64,000 nucleotides of DNA from assembly GCF_000321005.1 (NCBI RefSeq), contig NZ_HE578907.1:548110-612109 (forward strand), read 5' to 3'. The stretch's first letter is position 1, and the number at the start of each line of letters is the position of its first letter. Below, one piece after another: positions 52,216 through 64,000 of this stretch. The DNA comes from Anaerococcus senegalensis JC48 (GTDB lineage: Bacteria; Bacillota; Clostridia; Tissierellales; Peptoniphilaceae). The notes under the pieces were generated by a model that did not search any database, was not told the DNA's origin, and saw nothing but the letters and a program-made list of their open reading frames with translations. The translations under genes and the position numbers were made by a program.

Positions 52216-52584
52216 ATGACAAGTAGATTTAGAAATAACGGAATCTATTTAATGTTATCTGATGAGGAGTTAGAATTGCTAAATGAAAAATATAAAGCAT
52301 CTAAGTGTAAAACTCTTAGGCAATTTATTATGAAATGTATTTTAGAAAAAGATATTTATGTATTAGATATGGATGTCTTTCGTGAAATGTCAACAAATAT
52401 AAGTCGTACTTCAAATAATATAAATCAAATTGCTAAAAGGGTAAATACTACATCAATTATATATAAAGATGATGTAGAAGATTTAAAAATCTTATTAGAA
52501 AATCAAGCAAAAGATATTTTCTCTATGCGTAAAAAAATATACTCTCTTACTAATTCTAATAGCATAAATACTGAGAAAGAATAA
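52216..52584 (+). CDS. mobC: MobC-family relaxosome accessory protein
   Basis: A 122-residue protein with an N-terminal ribbon-helix-helix-like part (NNGIYLMLSDEELELLNEKY) and the typical MobC centre MSTNISRTSNNINQIAKRVN. It binds oriT DNA and helps the relaxase to nick. GAGGAGG precedes the ATG. The stop overlaps the relaxase start (TAATG), so the two are translationally coupled. Confidence 0.9.
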   Translation: MTSRFRNNGIYLMLSDEELELLNEKYKASKCKTLRQFIMKCILEKDIYVLDMDVFREMSTNISRTSNNINQIAKRVNTTSIIYKDDVEDLKILLENQAKDIFSMRKKIYSLTNSNSINTEKE

Positions 52585-53954
52585 TGGCAATTACTAAAAT
52601 TCATCCTATAAAATCCACTTTAAAAGCGGCACTTGATTATATTATGAATAGTGATAAAACAGATGAAAAAATTCTAATTTCCTCCCTAAACTGTAACCCT
52701 ATAACTGCTCATTTAGAATTTGAACAAACAAAAATAGAATGTAATTCTAAAGCAAAAGTTTTGGCAAGACATTTAATTCAATCTTTTTTCCCCGGAGAAA
52801 CTACTGCTGAAGAGGCTCATCAAATAGGAATAGAACTATGCGATAAAATCTTAAAAGGAAAATATGAATATGTTCTTACTACCCATATAGATAAGGGGCA
52901 TATTCACAACCATATACTATTTAATAATGTTTCTTTTGAAACTGGTAAAGCATATCAAAGTAACAAAAAAACTTACCACCAAATTAGAAATCATAGTGAT
53001 GATTTATGTAGAAAATATAAGCTCTCTGTTATAGATGAAGATTATGTAAAATTTAAAGAAAAGTATAAAACCAATGGTAAATCCTACAAAGAATATATTG
53101 AATTTAATAAAGGAAAATCTTGGAAACATAAACTTCAAATTTCTATTGATCATGCTATTAATAAAGCAAATAGCTATGAGAATTTCTTAAAGCTTATGGA
53201 AGAATATGGCTATGAAATTAAACTTGGAAAATATCTTTCTTTCAGACATAAAAAACAAGGAGAAAAAGGGCGATTCATTCGTGCGAGGGAAACTACTCTT
53301 GGAAAAGATTATACAAAAGAGAAAATAAAAGAAAGAATTGAAAATAAGGTAAATGAAAATTACAAAAATAACAAAATTTGTTATGATAAAAAATCTTATA
53401 AGAAATTTGATAATATAATAGACACAGAAAGTAATGAAAAGGTTAAATCTTCTAAAGGTTATGAAATATGGGCAAGAAAGCATAACATGAATACTATGGC
53501 GAAGACCTTAAATCAGCTTAGAAAATACGGTCTATCATCTAGTATGGATTTGGAAACTAAACTCCAAGAAGAGGCTGTTAATAGGCAAGAAATCCTAAAT
53601 AAAATTAAAGATGTTGAAAAAGTTATGAGCGAAATTTACGTAGCTATTGAAGACATTAACACAATAAAAATAAATAAGGTTATCTATAAAACCTATAAAG
53701 AAAATCCAAATGATAAAGATTTTTATAGTGAATATAAGCCTCAAATTATCGCATATGAAAAAGCAATAAATGCTTTAGAAAAGTGTCAATATAAAAATCT
53801 AAGTATAAAAGAGTTGTCAAAATTATATGATGAATACAAAAATAAAAAAGATATTCTTATGGATGACTACGCCAACGAGAATATATTGATAAATGAATTG
53901 ACTCAATTAAGAAAGAATACTGATAAGTATATTTATAATGAATTGTATAAGTAA
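52584..53954 (+). CDS. MobP-type relaxase (Relaxase/Mobilisation nuclease domain)
   Basis: A 456-residue conjugative relaxase. Motif I has the nicking tyrosine in ALDYIMN (Tyr19). Motif III is HIDKGHIHNH (His101, His106, His108, His110), which coordinates the metal. The middle shows the usual LKLMEEYGYEIKLGKYLSFRH segment. The C-terminal 150 residues are helical and coiled. It nicks oriT and pilots the DNA strand to the recipient. A terminator-like hairpin follows. It is complete, so the element is at least mobilizable; type IV secretion genes would lie outside the window. Confidence 0.93.
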   Translation: MAITKIHPIKSTLKAALDYIMNSDKTDEKILISSLNCNPITAHLEFEQTKIECNSKAKVLARHLIQSFFPGETTAEEAHQIGIELCDKILKGKYEYVLTTHIDKGHIHNHILFNNVSFETGKAYQSNKKTYHQIRNHSDDLCRKYKLSVIDEDYVKFKEKYKTNGKSYKEYIEFNKGKSWKHKLQISIDHAINKANSYENFLKLMEEYGYEIKLGKYLSFRHKKQGEKGRFIRARETTLGKDYTKEKIKERIENKVNENYKNNKICYDKKSYKKFDNIIDTESNEKVKSSKGYEIWARKHNMNTMAKTLNQLRKYGLSSSMDLETKLQEEAVNRQEILNKIKDVEKVMSEIYVAIEDINTIKINKVIYKTYKENPNDKDFYSEYKPQIIAYEKAINALEKCQYKNLSIKELSKLYDEYKNKKDILMDDYANENILINELTQLRKNTDKYIYNELYK

Positions 53955-53965
53955 GGATCTGGTGT

Positions 53966-54003
53966 ATCAGCTTCTTCGGATAGATTTTGAGCTGATATTT
54001 TTT
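53966..54003 (+). terminator. terminator after relaxase gene
   Basis: ATCAGCT (53966-53972) and AGCTGAT (53990-53996) enclose a 17-base loop and are followed by a T-rich tract. The loop is long, so strength is uncertain. Confidence 0.5.
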
Positions 54004-54040
54004 CAATATAACCCATCATTTTTCCTTAAAGACAACCAAT

Positions 54041-54079
54041 AAAAAAATATAGGAGGCAGACTAAAACCTGCCCCCTATA
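54041..54079 (-). terminator. intrinsic terminator of the SSB-like/helicase operon
   Basis: On the minus strand TATAGGGGGCAG and CTGCCTCCTATA (one mismatch) around an 8-base loop are followed by seven T. It lies just after the stop of the leftward gene at 54085. Confidence 0.85.
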
Positions 54080-54084
54080 ATCTT

Positions 54085-55227
54085 TTACCTTTCTATGCTA
54101 TTATCCTTTTTCTTATTTTCATCCACTTTCATATCCCCTTTAGTCTTAAATTCCTTTAATTTCCCTATTGTTGATGCTTTTGCTTTTGTATGCTCTTTAG
54201 CTTTTAATAACTTTGCAGAGTATACTTTTAGACTTGTGTATTCCTTATTATCCTTTCCCATACTTTTCTTTTCTTTTCCAAATAGGTGTACAAAATCTCC
54301 TTTTTTCAAATTTTTTACTTGATTGATTTTGTCATTATAGGCGTAGCAGCTGATGAATTTTGCATTTCCTTCCTTGTCATTTTCAGCAATAGAAAAGGAG
54401 GCTACTTTAAAGTCCCTCCCATCTTTCGATTTTAAATCTTTAATTTCTATATCAGTTGCTATATTTCCATCTATATTTACTGTATCCTTTTCTTTATTAT
54501 CTATATCTTTCATCTCTTTATCTCCTTGTTCTTGATTAGCTTCTAAATTTTCTTTTAACTCTTCTTCGTCTATATATTCAATAAACTTTTCATCAATAAG
54601 ACCCATAACTGAATCGTTCATATAATTATCATAGGCATTATTAAGAACATTTTCATTTTCTACTCCTGTTTCAAGAGATATAATACCTTTTACAAATTCT
54701 TTATGATTATATTCTGCTAAAAAATCTATTGTATTTTTCATGCTTTCAAAATTTGTATTTTCCATATTTGCTATTGTTTTTATATCACTTGCGTATCTAA
54801 CAGAATTCCATTCATACTTTCCACTTTCTTTATTAAACTCTACTCCTGTGGCTAAAATAAATTGATTTCCGTCAAATAAGGTAGCTTGATTATCTTTCAC
54901 ATCCAATACCATAGTGTCTCCAAATTCAGTTTCAATTACATTTCCCTTTTTTATATTCATTTTTATTCCTCCATTTCTATTTTTCTCTCTCTTATCTGTT
55001 AAATCTTTTATTTCTTCTTCCTTTCCATCACTAATAATAAATTGTTTTATTTCTTCAACTGTTGGATCATCGATTGTAGTCTGAATAAGTTCAACTAATT
55101 TATCTTCTGAAGTGGCAAAATTTTTAATTCCATATTCAACTATATTGTTAATTATTCTCTGAGTAGCACCATCAAAAGAAAAATTTTCTCGAATAAATTC
55201 ATTAAAGCTATATCTATCAAATTCCAT
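54085..55227 (-). CDS. element-borne SSB-like protein with C-terminal OB fold
   Basis: A 380-residue protein. Residues 1-75 are helical, followed by a basic linker. Residues about 90-230 contain a beta-rich part (KGNVIETEFGDTMVLDVKDN) like DUF4316-type proteins of conjugative elements. Residues about 250-345 form a single-stranded-DNA-binding OB fold (NIDGNIATDIEIKDLKSKDG, then FKVASFSIAENDKEGN, then KKGDFVHLFGK). It probably coats transferred DNA in the recipient. It is paired with the giant helicase gene 33 bases upstream in the same direction. AGAGGAAA precedes the ATG. The domain reading is from pattern and context. Confidence 0.7.
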   Translation of the reverse strand: MEFDRYSFNEFIRENFSFDGATQRIINNIVEYGIKNFATSEDKLVELIQTTIDDPTVEEIKQFIISDGKEEEIKDLTDKREKNRNGGIKMNIKKGNVIETEFGDTMVLDVKDNQATLFDGNQFILATGVEFNKESGKYEWNSVRYASDIKTIANMENTNFESMKNTIDFLAEYNHKEFVKGIISLETGVENENVLNNAYDNYMNDSVMGLIDEKFIEYIDEEELKENLEANQEQGDKEMKDIDNKEKDTVNIDGNIATDIEIKDLKSKDGRDFKVASFSIAENDKEGNAKFISCYAYNDKINQVKNLKKGDFVHLFGKEKKSMGKDNKEYTSLKVYSAKLLKAKEHTKAKASTIGKLKEFKTKGDMKVDENKKKDNSIER

Positions 55228-55260
55228 ATTCTTTTTCCTCTAATAATCTCATTTAAAGCT

Positions 55261-58200
55261 TTATCTGCCACATGGTTCACTATTATTTATTTCTTTTATA
55301 TTATTATTTACTGCTAAATTCCCCTTATATTCCTTTAATTTATCCATAATAGATGTTTTTTCTTTCCTTTCAAAATCCCCTATTTCCTGAACTTTACTAT
55401 CTCTAAAGTCAGCATCATTTCTATCTATTATTCCATCTAAATCCATATCTTTAGATAATGGGTCATAGAAGTTGCCATCATCATCTATTTCAAATCCCAT
55501 TACTTCTCTCAGTTTTTCTTCATTTACTGATACAAGCTCACTAAAATTCCAAAAGCCAATAGATGTCTTTATCTGTACTAGCTCTTTTAAATCACTTGCA
55601 TCTAAGGGATCATAGGTGTATTGAAAGCTGTCAATTAGGTTCTTATCTACATAGGTGTTCATCTTGTAATTTATTAAATCTAAACTTACCTGTATTTCAT
55701 GTTTTTCATCTGGTGTAGTTGTATAAGCTATTCCTATATCTGTTAAGTCAGGAAATATAGTATCAAAGTCCTCTAACCTGTTTTCTTCATCATATTCTCT
55801 GTTAAGGAAGTCTATCAATTCTTCCTTTACTTCTTCTAGTAATGGATTATCTTGGCTTATATCTTCACTTTTTCCCATATCTAGTAAATTATTTACTTCT
55901 GCAAGTCTTAGTGTCTTATCCTTTAAAAGATCAGCTTGTGGAAATGTCTTTTGTATTTCAATTTTAGCTGTTTGAAATTGCTCTTCTGTATCTTTTAGTT
56001 TTGAAATTGTATTTTCTAATCTTTCTGGTAATTTATCTAATACATTATCCATTCTTGTTATATTACCTATTTCATCTGTTCCAAACTCTCCTCTATATTC
56101 TCCCTTACCTTTTAATATAAAGTTATATTTATTGAAAAAAGAATCATATTTTATGGATAAATCAAAATTTCTATATTCACCTATTTTTTCTCCATCTTTA
56201 TCCATTTCCCTATATATTTTAACTCCCTTAATTTTGTTCAACAAAAACTCTCCAGCTATTTTCTTATCTATATACTTCTTTCCGTCAATAATTAGAGAGG
56301 TAAATTTATTATCTTCTTTTAAATTTTTATCTACTTCTCTATAAGGCTCAACATTTTTAATATCTTCCTTTAAGTTCTCTATCCTTTCTTTTAATCTTTC
56401 TATTTCCTTTGGATAAAATTTAACTACTTTATCTTCCAGCTTATAAAGATTTGATTTAAAATTGGACTCTAGCATTTTAAGTTTAGAAACTTCAACATCA
56501 AGGTCCATCTTCTCCTTTATTAATGGATTTCCTGTTGCAAGAGCTTTTATTTCGGCATAGTTTAATGTGGCTTCGTCTACATCTTCTGCAACTCTTACAG
56601 GAGTCTTTGACGTCATAATTTGGGAAATATATTTTTGTTTATTCTCTAAGGTTTGGAATAGGTAGGCATCAAAAGTATTTTCTGTTACATATCTAAATAT
56701 ATGGACTTCATTATTCTCATTTCCCTGCCTCACAATCCTGCCTGCCCTTTGAGAAAGATCAGCAGGTCTCCATGGTATATCAAGATCGTGAATTGCAATT
56801 AGTTTGTCTTGGGCATTAGTACCTGCTCCCATTTTCTGTGTTGAACCAAGTAAGACTCTTATTTCTCCCTTTCTTACCTTATCAAAGATAGCGTCTTTTT
56901 CCATATTGTTTTTCGCCTTATGAATAAATTCTATTTCATTTTCAGGTACTCCCATATCTATAAGTTTTGTTTTAATATCATCATAGATATTAAAATCACT
57001 ACTTGGTGTAGACATATCACAAAATATTAATTGAGCAGATTTTTTATCTTTATATTTATCCCAAATGCTAAATACATTTTTTATACAGGTATTTACCTTA
57101 CTATTAGGATTATCAGGAAGTAAAGGATTGATTAATCTTTGATCTAATGCCATCTTCTTCCCATCATTTGTTATTAATAGCATATTATCAACACTTGAAT
57201 CTACCTGCTTATCACGAACCTTATCTGCTCTCTCGGAAAAAGTTTCAAGAATTTCTTTTTGTTCTTCGGTAGGCTTTGTTTTTATAGTTTCATAATGGGC
57301 AATTGGTGTAGGAAGATTTAAAACATCAGCTGTTTTAATATCCATAAATCCTTTTACAGTATTCATAAGTTCAGGAAGATTATAAAATTTTGCAAATCTG
57401 GTTTTACTCCTATAACCATTACCCTCAGGATTTAATTCTATTGCCGTTATTGTTTCTCCAAAAGTAGACGCCCAAGAATCGAAATGTTGCAATTTCATCT
57501 TTTTTAATTCATCATACTGTAAATATCTCTGCATGGTATAAAGTTCAGCCATACTGTTGCTTACTGGTGTACCTGTGGCAAATACTAATCCTTTATTATT
57601 AGTAATTTCATCCATATAGCGGCATTTCATAAGCATATCTGATGATTTTTGTGAATCTGTAGAAGTAATTCCTGCTACATTCCTCATTTTAGAAAATAGA
57701 TAGAGGTTTTTGTATGCGTGGGCTTCATCTACAAATAACTTATCTACTCCCAGTTCCTCAAAGGTTACAACGTCATCTTTCTTATAATCAGCATTTAGTT
57801 TTTCTAACTTTGTCTCTAATTTTTTCTTTGTTTTTTCTAATTGCTTTACAGTAAATCTTTGATCCCTTTCTCTTTTATATTCATCTATATAGTCAATGAT
57901 TTCATCAATTTGACCTTGCAATTCATATTCTTGTCTTTCTTTTGATATAGGAATTTTTTCAAATTGACTGTGCCCTATAATAACAGCATCAAAACTTCCT
58001 GTAGCAATACGACTACAAAATCTTTTTCTTCTATCTGGTGTAAAATCTTTTTCTGTAGCACATAATACATTAGCTCCTGGATAAAGTTCATTAAATTCTC
58101 TTCCAAATTGCTCTACAATGTGGTTAGGAACAACAAACATTGACTTATTACTCATTCCAAGTCTTTTTGACTCCATGGCTATACCTATCATTTCAAAGGT

Positions 58201-61200
58201 TTTTCCTGCTCCTACTTCATGGGCAAGTAAAGTATTTCCACCAAACAAACCTCTTGCTATGGCATCTTTTTGATGTGCTCTTAATTCTATTTCAGGATTC
58301 ATTCCCTCAAAAGTAAGATTAGATCCATCATATTCCCTTTGTCTTATGGAATTGAATCTTTCGTTATAATCTTCTACTAATCTATTTCTTCTTTCCACAT
58401 CATCAAATATCCAGCTTTTAAATTCTTCTTTTATCATCTCTTGCTTACTTCTTGCAAGCATTGTTTCTTTTTGATTAAGCACAGATTTTTTCTTTCCATC
58501 ACTGTCTTCTACTTGGTCAAATACCTTAGTATCTCTTAAATTTAAAGTATCTTCTATCAATTTATAGGCATTTACCCTATTTGTACCATAGGTAAAAGAA
58601 GCAAGGTCATTGTCCCTATCAGAGCTTTTTCCTTCAACTCTATACTCTCCTGTAAAGTCAGAATACTTAATATCTATATTCCACCTTGATGAAACTGGTG
58701 TTTTCAACAAGTCAAACATAAATTTTTTGTAATCTTGTTCCGGTATCCATGTTGCGCCCATTCTAACTGTAATTTCACTTGCATCTAGTGCTTTAGGCAT
58801 AACTTCCATTAGTTTTGCTTTTTGAAAATGTAACTTTTTTAACTCTTCTTCTAACACCTCTCTATCTGCTGAATTTTCTTCCTTTTCTAATTCTCTTTCA
58901 ATATTTTTAATATAAGAGTCTACAACTTTAATTTTATCTCTTATATTTCCTGACAAGTATTCATCAGCACTTACGTAAGGTCTTGAAAAATCTCCTAGCT
59001 CATTAGCAGACTTAAATGGATTTATATCATTAGGTTCAAAGGAATCTAAATTTAAAAATATTTCTCCCTTTAATTCTTCTATTAATTTATCTCTTGTTTT
59101 TCCTGTCAATTCTTCCATATAATCAAAATTTATTTTACCTTTTTGACTAATAGAGAGTACCAGAGCATCTATTGCCCTATCTGTATGATCTATTATTACA
59201 GCTTTTTTTATAGTTCTCTTGTTAAAGATATCAGATTTTCCTATAAAGTTGCCTTCTTTATCTAATTTCTCCAAAGTTGAAATTAAAGAAAAATTGGCAT
59301 CTTCTCTAAATAACTTTTTATTGGTTTTTGAATTTAGTCTTCCATGTTTGCTATTGAAATCATCGTAGAATTTATTTAGATTTTCTTGTTCTTTTTTTAT
59401 ATCTTCATCTGAATAGTCTTCTCTTTGATAGGTTATAACTTTCCTTAAACTTTCATTTAATCTTAAATATTCTTTTACCTTATCTTTATCCTTTTCGTTT
59501 AAAGATATTTTTTGCATAATTGAATTTTCTCTAAAATATATTTCATCATCCACTAAAGCAAAAGAATAGTTTTTAACACTATCATCAGCTGGTATTGTTT
59601 CTTCTCCTAAATCATCATTTATTTGAGCTTCTTCATACATACCTTGGATATTTTTAATGGCTTTTTTTAGTCCTTCTTCTAAAGAAATATCTTTATTTTC
59701 AATACATGCAAGGCTTGTCCCAAATCTTGACGGTATTTCTTCCATAGTCCCTATTACCATCTGAGGATTATCTACAAAGTATTTATTATATATTAGTCCT
59801 TTTTCGTTTTCATCTAGCTTTACCCAGTCTTCATCTAGCTTTAATAGCCTATCTCTCTTTTTTAAAAAGATTATATCTGAAGTTACTTCTGTACCTGCTA
59901 CTCCTTTAAATGTTCTATTAGGTAGTCGTATTGCTCCTAAGAACTCCGCCCTTTCTGATATATATCTTCTAACATCTTCACTTTTTTTATCCATTGTTCC
60001 TGAAGATGTTATAAATGCAATGATGCCGCCATCTCTAACCTTATCTAAAGTTTTAGCAAAAAAATAATCGTGAATTAGAAAGTTATTTCTTTCATACTCA
60101 CGATCTGCTACTTTAAATTCTCCAAAAGGAATATTTCCTATGGCCACATCAAATAGGTTATTAGAAAATTTGGTTTCTTCAAATCCTTTTATTTGTATAT
60201 TGGCATTAGGGTAAAGTTCTTTAGCAATTTGTCCACTAATCCTATCTAATTCAACTCCATAAAAGTTTGACTCTTTCATTTCTTCAGGTAGATTTCCTAT
60301 AAATCTCCCTGTCCCAGCACTTGGTTCTAATAAATTTCCTTTTTCAAAGCCAAGATTAGAAAGACTTTCATAGATAGAGTCTATAACTACTTTCGGCGTA
60401 TAAAAAGCTGTTAGGGTTGATTCTCTTGCCCTATTATATTCTTCCCCAGTTAGATTTTCTTTTAAAAAGTTTCTTGCATCAAGCCATTGACCTTCCTTTT
60501 CTTCATCAAATACATCAGAAAGTCCTCCCCAGCCGATATATTTTGCCAAAATTTCCTGTTCATCTTTTCTTGCACTTCTATTTTCTTTTTCTAAAACCTT
60601 TAAGACATTTATAGCTTCAATGTTGTTTTTTAATCTCTGTGAAGGTGGTAGGTTTTCTTCTTCATTAATAATTTTATAGTTTTCTAAAGAAACTTCAGAA
60701 ACCCCTTCTATATTTTCTCTATCAGTCCTTATTAAATCATTATTTTCTTTCCATTCCTTATATTCTTCTAACTTCTTATCAATAGTTTCTTTTCTATGAG
60801 TGGTTAATTTTAATGAATTACCATCTCCGTCAATTTTGTCAATTCCTTTGAGGTAAGAAAAAGGTAGAGTAAATTCCCTATAATTTTTTGGATTAGACGA
60901 ACTATATACTAAAAATTCTTCCTTTTCATTATCTACTCTTACTATAAACTGATCAGCAACAAGAGAAGATTTATTATTTATTACATCAAGGCTTTTATGT
61001 AAAAGCCTTGAATTGTCTTTTTTAACTTTTTCTTCGTTATTATTGTCAATATCTTCAAAGCTAATTTGTTCTACTAATTCCTCTTTATTGATAGATTGTT
61101 TTTTACTTAATATATCTTTTTCACTAGATTTATATTCTTCTAAATCTTCCTTTCTTACAAAAATATTAGAAACAGGTCTTTCTCTACTATATATTACTTC

Positions 61201-64000
61201 AGTAATACCACTCTTATCTATTGTACTTAAAGCTAATCTACCCATTCCAGCTTCATTAAATTCATTTTCTTTAATTAAATATTCCTTGTTTCTAAATTGA
61301 ACTGGTAAGCCTAAAAGACTATAATCTTCTATTTCTAACGGAATTAATTCCTCTTTTTTTATAACTTCCAAATCAAGATCTTTGTAGTCATTAAAAAGAA
61401 TTATTTCGCTTCCGGTAATAAAACCATTCATTAGTCCTGTGCTATCTTCTAGTTCTATAGTTTTAGGACTTGTAGTATCGTTAATGGCAGTTATAGTGTA
61501 TTCTTTTCCTTTGTATCTAACATTCATACCTTCTTTAAATGGATTTTCTTCTTGTCTTGTTCTATCATTTTCAATTTGCTGATTTAAATATCCATTTAAA
61601 AGCACTTCTCTATGTTTATCATCAAGTAAATAAGGTAAGTTACTTAATATGTCCTTATAACTTTTATATTTTATAGCTTGATTAGAATTTAAAATATACC
61701 CATTGTATCGTAAATTTTGTTTAAGAGATTTCCCCTTAACATCTAAGATTAGCTCTACCTTATACCCTTCTTTTCCATCTATAATATTTTCTGGTTTTTT
61801 TAATAATCCATCTTCTATTTTCTTTGATAGTAGTAAGTATTCTTCATTTTGAGGATCAAAATAGTATTCTCTTTTTTCTTTGATATCCTTATCTATTAAC
61901 TTGGAAATAACTTCTTTTTTATCTCTTATTTCTTCAATTTTGGATTTTTCTTCTTGCGATAAATTTATATTAAAAGTAATTTTATTTTCTTCATTTATAT
62001 GTGCTAAATTTTGATATGCTCCATTGATTTCAAGATTTTTATTAAAAACATATATATCATTATAATAATCTGGAAATTGCTGATTAAAGCTTTGAACATC
62101 TATATCATAGCCTTCCTCAAATTTTGTAACTTTATCATCAGTAATTTCAAATAAACCTTCCCTTTCCAATTCTAATACATCATTTAAATTTGTAAGGTTT
62201 GCTTCTTTCATTTTGGCAGTAATTTCATCAAACAAACTGTCTATTTTTTTGCTATCTTCAAAAGATTTCCCTTTATATAAAGTATAGATCTTTCCTTGTG
62301 AGTTTTCCTTTCTTGGATAAACTCTAATTCCTGTCTCTTCTAGTTCTATATCCTTTGTTTTCTCTTTATCTACTAAAGCGTAATAAATTCCTACTTTTAC
62401 TGCTATTTTATCTTCTACTATCTCTTTTGTTAATTTTTCTTCTACTTCATTTCTTAATACTTCTAAAGCTTTTAAATCCCTTTCTTTAAAGGAATGTGAG
62501 AATAGTTTTAAGTCCTTATCAAAATAGGCATCATATGAATAATATGTTATTTGATTATGGTTATTATCATATCCACTGGAAATATTTTTTATTTTTAAAT
62601 ATTTATTATCCTCTGTTTTAACTATATCTCCCACTTTTATAGAGAGTATCTCCTTATCATCTTCTATATTGTTTTCAAGTGAATTATTTAAATATTCTCT
62701 ATATCTATGTTCTATTCTAATGCCTAATTCTTTAACCTTATCTATTGACTTCATATCATCTGGAAGATTTCCCTGCTTATCGGCAACTTCTCTCATGATT
62801 TTCGCATATTCTCTTTGAAATACAGAATTAAAACTTGCTAAGGTATTATTTCCTAAGTTATCTCTTGCCTTTATAATTTCATTTTCTAAAACTTTATCCT
62901 TAACTAATACATCGAAAAGTATATCTTCAATTTGGTCTATGGAAATTATTTTTTCATCTATCTTATTTTCTTCTATAGTTTGATTAAGTTCTATCTGATT
63001 TTTTCCTATTTGTTCATAAAGAAATTCAAAGTCTCTTTGGTTGATCTCGTTCACATCACCTATGTCCATCTTATAGTGATCAACTATTTCTCCATCTACT
63101 ATATGGTTAAAATAGAATTTGGAATACCCCTCCCACTTATCAGTCATCTGACCATACTCATCTTCTCCTAAGGTCTTATTATGAAGTCTTATCTTTTCAT
63201 CTATTTCCCTTATTTCATCTAATAGTTCTTTAGTCAGCCTTTGTCCTGCATAATCTTTTTCTATTAGACTTGAACCCTCTTTAAACTCAATTATCCAATA
63301 ATCATCTTTTATATGGCTATCTAAATCAAAACCTATATTCTCTTTATTTTTATTAGTATAAAATTCCTTAAATTCTTCAAACCCATTTACTATATCATCA
63401 TCTATAACTTCTTTGTTAGAATTAACTACAATATTTGGAATATCATCATATCGACTTTGACTTTCTAAAAGGTAATATTCTCTTCCTTCTATTTCTTCCT
63501 TTTCTTTAATATAAAAAGTGTCATGTATTCCCTCAAGAATAATTCCATCGTCTAACTGGTCTAATGGTATATCTAATTGTTTTTCAAAGGCTATGGAATA
63601 TATATCTTCTTTTAAAAAGTTTGGTATAAATTCATCATAAATGATAAGTTTTCCATCATCACCTATACTTGCTACAGACTGTCCTTGATAATAATATATA
63701 GAACTATTATTTGTTCTTTCTATATATACATCATTATCAGTTGGAGGCAAATCATCTTGATAATTTATATACTCCTGGCTTTCTTTTTCTGTTTTATTGA
63801 TTTCCTGATCTGTTTTTTTCTCCCTATTTTCTTCAAAACTTTCTTCATCTATATATCTATTCTTTTTAATAAGGTCATTAATTCTTCTTGAAACATTAGA
63901 CCAAGATAGTAGTATTTCTTTTGCATTACCTTTATTATATTTTATTCCCTTCGCATCGTGCCACTCACTACTTTCTCTTGCAGCAGATAGTGCATGAGAA
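55261..64000 (-). CDS. giant DNA methylase/SNF2-type helicase of conjugative element, 5' end outside window
   Basis: At least 2912 residues; the reading frame stays open to the right edge, so the start lies outside. The first visible part is acidic with several repeats of beta-rich accessory domains. A methyltransferase domain lies about midway: [16 protein letters not shown] (SAM loop), then the catalytic-type [13 protein letters not shown], where N-I-P-F replaces N-P-P-F. A SNF2 helicase follows: [14 protein letters not shown] (Walker A-like), [11 protein letters not shown] (DEAH box), [15 protein letters not shown] and [11 protein letters not shown] (motif VI). A coiled region and an acidic tail ending EPCGR close it. 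Such proteins are standard in Tn1549/CTn-type elements and are thought to protect or process incoming DNA. Confidence 0.92.
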   Translation of the reverse strand, partial: SHALSAARESSEWHDAKGIKYNKGNAKEILLSWSNVSRRINDLIKKNRYIDEESFEENREKKTDQEINKTEKESQEYINYQDDLPPTDNDVYIERTNNSSIYYYQGQSVASIGDDGKLIIYDEFIPNFLKEDIYSIAFEKQLDIPLDQLDDGIILEGIHDTFYIKEKEEIEGREYYLLESQSRYDDIPNIVVNSNKEVIDDDIVNGFEEFKEFYTNKNKENIGFDLDSHIKDDYWIIEFKEGSSLIEKDYAGQRLTKELLDEIREIDEKIRLHNKTLGEDEYGQMTDKWEGYSKFYFNHIVDGEIVDHYKMDIGDVNEINQRDFEFLYEQIGKNQIELNQTIEENKIDEKIISIDQIEDILFDVLVKDKVLENEIIKARDNLGNNTLASFNSVFQREYAKIMREVADKQGNLPDDMKSIDKVKELGIRIEHRYREYLNNSLENNIEDDKEILSIKVGDIVKTEDNKYLKIKNISSGYDNNHNQITYYSYDAYFDKDLKLFSHSFKERDLKALEVLRNEVEEKLTKEIVEDKIAVKVGIYYALVDKEKTKDIELEETGIRVYPRKENSQGKIYTLYKGKSFEDSKKIDSLFDEITAKMKEANLTNLNDVLELEREGLFEITDDKVTKFEEGYDIDVQSFNQQFPDYYNDIYVFNKNLEINGAYQNLAHINEENKITFNINLSQEEKSKIEEIRDKKEVISKLIDKDIKEKREYYFDPQNEEYLLLSKKIEDGLLKKPENIIDGKEGYKVELILDVKGKSLKQNLRYNGYILNSNQAIKYKSYKDILSNLPYLLDDKHREVLLNGYLNQQIENDRTRQEENPFKEGMNVRYKGKEYTITAINDTTSPKTIELEDSTGLMNGFITGSEIILFNDYKDLDLEVIKKEELIPLEIEDYSLLGLPVQFRNKEYLIKENEFNEAGMGRLALSTIDKSGITEVIYSRERPVSNIFVRKEDLEEYKSSEKDILSKKQSINKEELVEQISFEDIDNNNEEKVKKDNSRLLHKSLDVINNKSSLVADQFIVRVDNEKEEFLVYSSSNPKNYREFTLPFSYLKGIDKIDGDGNSLKLTTHRKETIDKKLEEYKEWKENNDLIRTDRENIEGVSEVSLENYKIINEEENLPPSQRLKNNIEAINVLKVLEKENRSARKDEQEILAKYIGWGGLSDVFDEEKEGQWLDARNFLKENLTGEEYNRARESTLTAFYTPKVVIDSIYESLSNLGFEKGNLLEPSAGTGRFIGNLPEEMKESNFYGVELDRISGQIAKELYPNANIQIKGFEETKFSNNLFDVAIGNIPFGEFKVADREYERNNFLIHDYFFAKTLDKVRDGGIIAFITSSGTMDKKSEDVRRYISERAEFLGAIRLPNRTFKGVAGTEVTSDIIFLKKRDRLLKLDEDWVKLDENEKGLIYNKYFVDNPQMVIGTMEEIPSRFGTSLACIENKDISLEEGLKKAIKNIQGMYEEAQINDDLGEETIPADDSVKNYSFALVDDEIYFRENSIMQKISLNEKDKDKVKEYLRLNESLRKVITYQREDYSDEDIKKEQENLNKFYDDFNSKHGRLNSKTNKKLFREDANFSLISTLEKLDKEGNFIGKSDIFNKRTIKKAVIIDHTDRAIDALVLSISQKGKINFDYMEELTGKTRDKLIEELKGEIFLNLDSFEPNDINPFKSANELGDFSRPYVSADEYLSGNIRDKIKVVDSYIKNIERELEKEENSADREVLEEELKKLHFQKAKLMEVMPKALDASEITVRMGATWIPEQDYKKFMFDLLKTPVSSRWNIDIKYSDFTGEYRVEGKSSDRDNDLASFTYGTNRVNAYKLIEDTLNLRDTKVFDQVEDSDGKKKSVLNQKETMLARSKQEMIKEEFKSWIFDDVERRNRLVEDYNERFNSIRQREYDGSNLTFEGMNPEIELRAHQKDAIARGLFGGNTLLAHEVGAGKTFEMIGIAMESKRLGMSNKSMFVVPNHIVEQFGREFNELYPGANVLCATEKDFTPDRRKRFCSRIATGSFDAVIIGHSQFEKIPISKERQEYELQGQIDEIIDYIDEYKRERDQRFTVKQLEKTKKKLETKLEKLNADYKKDDVVTFEELGVDKLFVDEAHAYKNLYLFSKMRNVAGITSTDSQKSSDMLMKCRYMDEITNNKGLVFATGTPVSNSMAELYTMQRYLQYDELKKMKLQHFDSWASTFGETITAIELNPEGNGYRSKTRFAKFYNLPELMNTVKGFMDIKTADVLNLPTPIAHYETIKTKPTEEQKEILETFSERADKVRDKQVDSSVDNMLLITNDGKKMALDQRLINPLLPDNPNSKVNTCIKNVFSIWDKYKDKKSAQLIFCDMSTPSSDFNIYDDIKTKLIDMGVPENEIEFIHKAKNNMEKDAIFDKVRKGEIRVLLGSTQKMGAGTNAQDKLIAIHDLDIPWRPADLSQRAGRIVRQGNENNEVHIFRYVTENTFDAYLFQTLENKQKYISQIMTSKTPVRVAEDVDEATLNYAEIKALATGNPLIKEKMDLDVEVSKLKMLESNFKSNLYKLEDKVVKFYPKEIERLKERIENLKEDIKNVEPYREVDKNLKEDNKFTSLIIDGKKYIDKKIAGEFLLNKIKGVKIYREMDKDGEKIGEYRNFDLSIKYDSFFNKYNFILKGKGEYRGEFGTDEIGNITRMDNVLDKLPERLENTISKLKDTEEQFQTAKIEIQKTFPQADLLKDKTLRLAEVNNLLDMGKSEDISQDNPLLEEVKEELIDFLNREYDEENRLEDFDTIFPDLTDIGIAYTTTPDEKHEIQVSLDLINYKMNTYVDKNLIDSFQYTYDPLDASDLKELVQIKTSIGFWNFSELVSVNEEKLREVMGFEIDDDGNFYDPLSKDMDLDGIIDRNDADFRDSKVQEIGDFERKEKTSIMDKLKEYKGNLAVNNNIKEINNSEPCGR

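Noticed and set aside
1-64000. tRNA genes, rRNA genes or CRISPR repeats
   Set aside because: No cloverleaf-like GC-rich segments, rRNA signatures or regularly spaced repeats were found by eye.

Overview
The window is very AT-rich and has strong AGGAGG-type ribosome binding sites, so it comes from a low-GC Firmicute. An anaerobic coccus of the Peptoniphilaceae type (Anaerococcus, Peptoniphilus, Finegoldia) fits the gene styles, but the sequence shown does not prove the genus. No rRNA, tRNA, CRISPR array or complete insertion sequence was seen.

Layout: (1) 1-10.8 kb looks like resident chromosome: a large-subunit catalase, a GNAT acetyltransferase, and a two-component system (10165-10815 and 9303-10163) driving two tandem ABC/FtsX-permease pairs. 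A stranded piece of histidine kinase between the pairs marks the duplication. (2) 10.9-13.1 kb is a scrap yard: the tail of a serine recombinase, pieces of an ECF transporter, the 3' part of an ABC exporter closely related to the intact one at 21.5 kb, and a KilA-N gene. (3) From about 13.1 kb to the end of the window lies one end and the body of an integrative conjugative or mobilizable element: three overlapping serine recombinase genes, a 55-codon gene, a sigma-like regulator, cargo (19.6-51.7 kb), then a candidate oriT, mobC, a relaxase, an SSB-like protein and a giant methylase/SNF2 helicase that runs off the right edge.

The cargo is a complete metallophore island resembling yersiniabactin and especially the equibactin locus of Streptococcus equi, which is also carried on an ICE. 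One operon, read leftwards from 43.6 kb, encodes a type II thioesterase, a phosphopantetheinyl transferase, a salicyl-AMP ligase, an ArCP-Cy-A-PCP synthetase, a thiazolinyl imide reductase, a stand-alone Cy protein, an MT-like/PCP protein, a second Rossmann oxidoreductase, a Cy-PCP-TE protein and an ECF transporter. A second operon, read leftwards from 51.1 kb, encodes salicylate synthase followed by all seven chorismate-pathway activities (aroB, aroA, aroC, an aroE-aroK fusion, aroQ, a DAHP synthase). A third operon (25.0-20.2 kb) has two YbtP/YbtQ-like half-transporters and a MATE exporter, divergent from an AraC regulator.

The element therefore appears to bring its own route from central metabolites through chorismate and salicylate to a cysteine-derived thiazoline metallophore, with export, uptake and control genes. 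Both biosynthetic promoters carry the same GTTAG-N6-CTAAC inverted repeat just downstream of the -10 box, and a DtxR/MntR-family repressor gene lies next to the second. Weak points are a +1 frameshift in an A8 run of aroB, a methyltransferase-like domain without a visible SAM loop, and a dead TetR gene beside the MATE gene.
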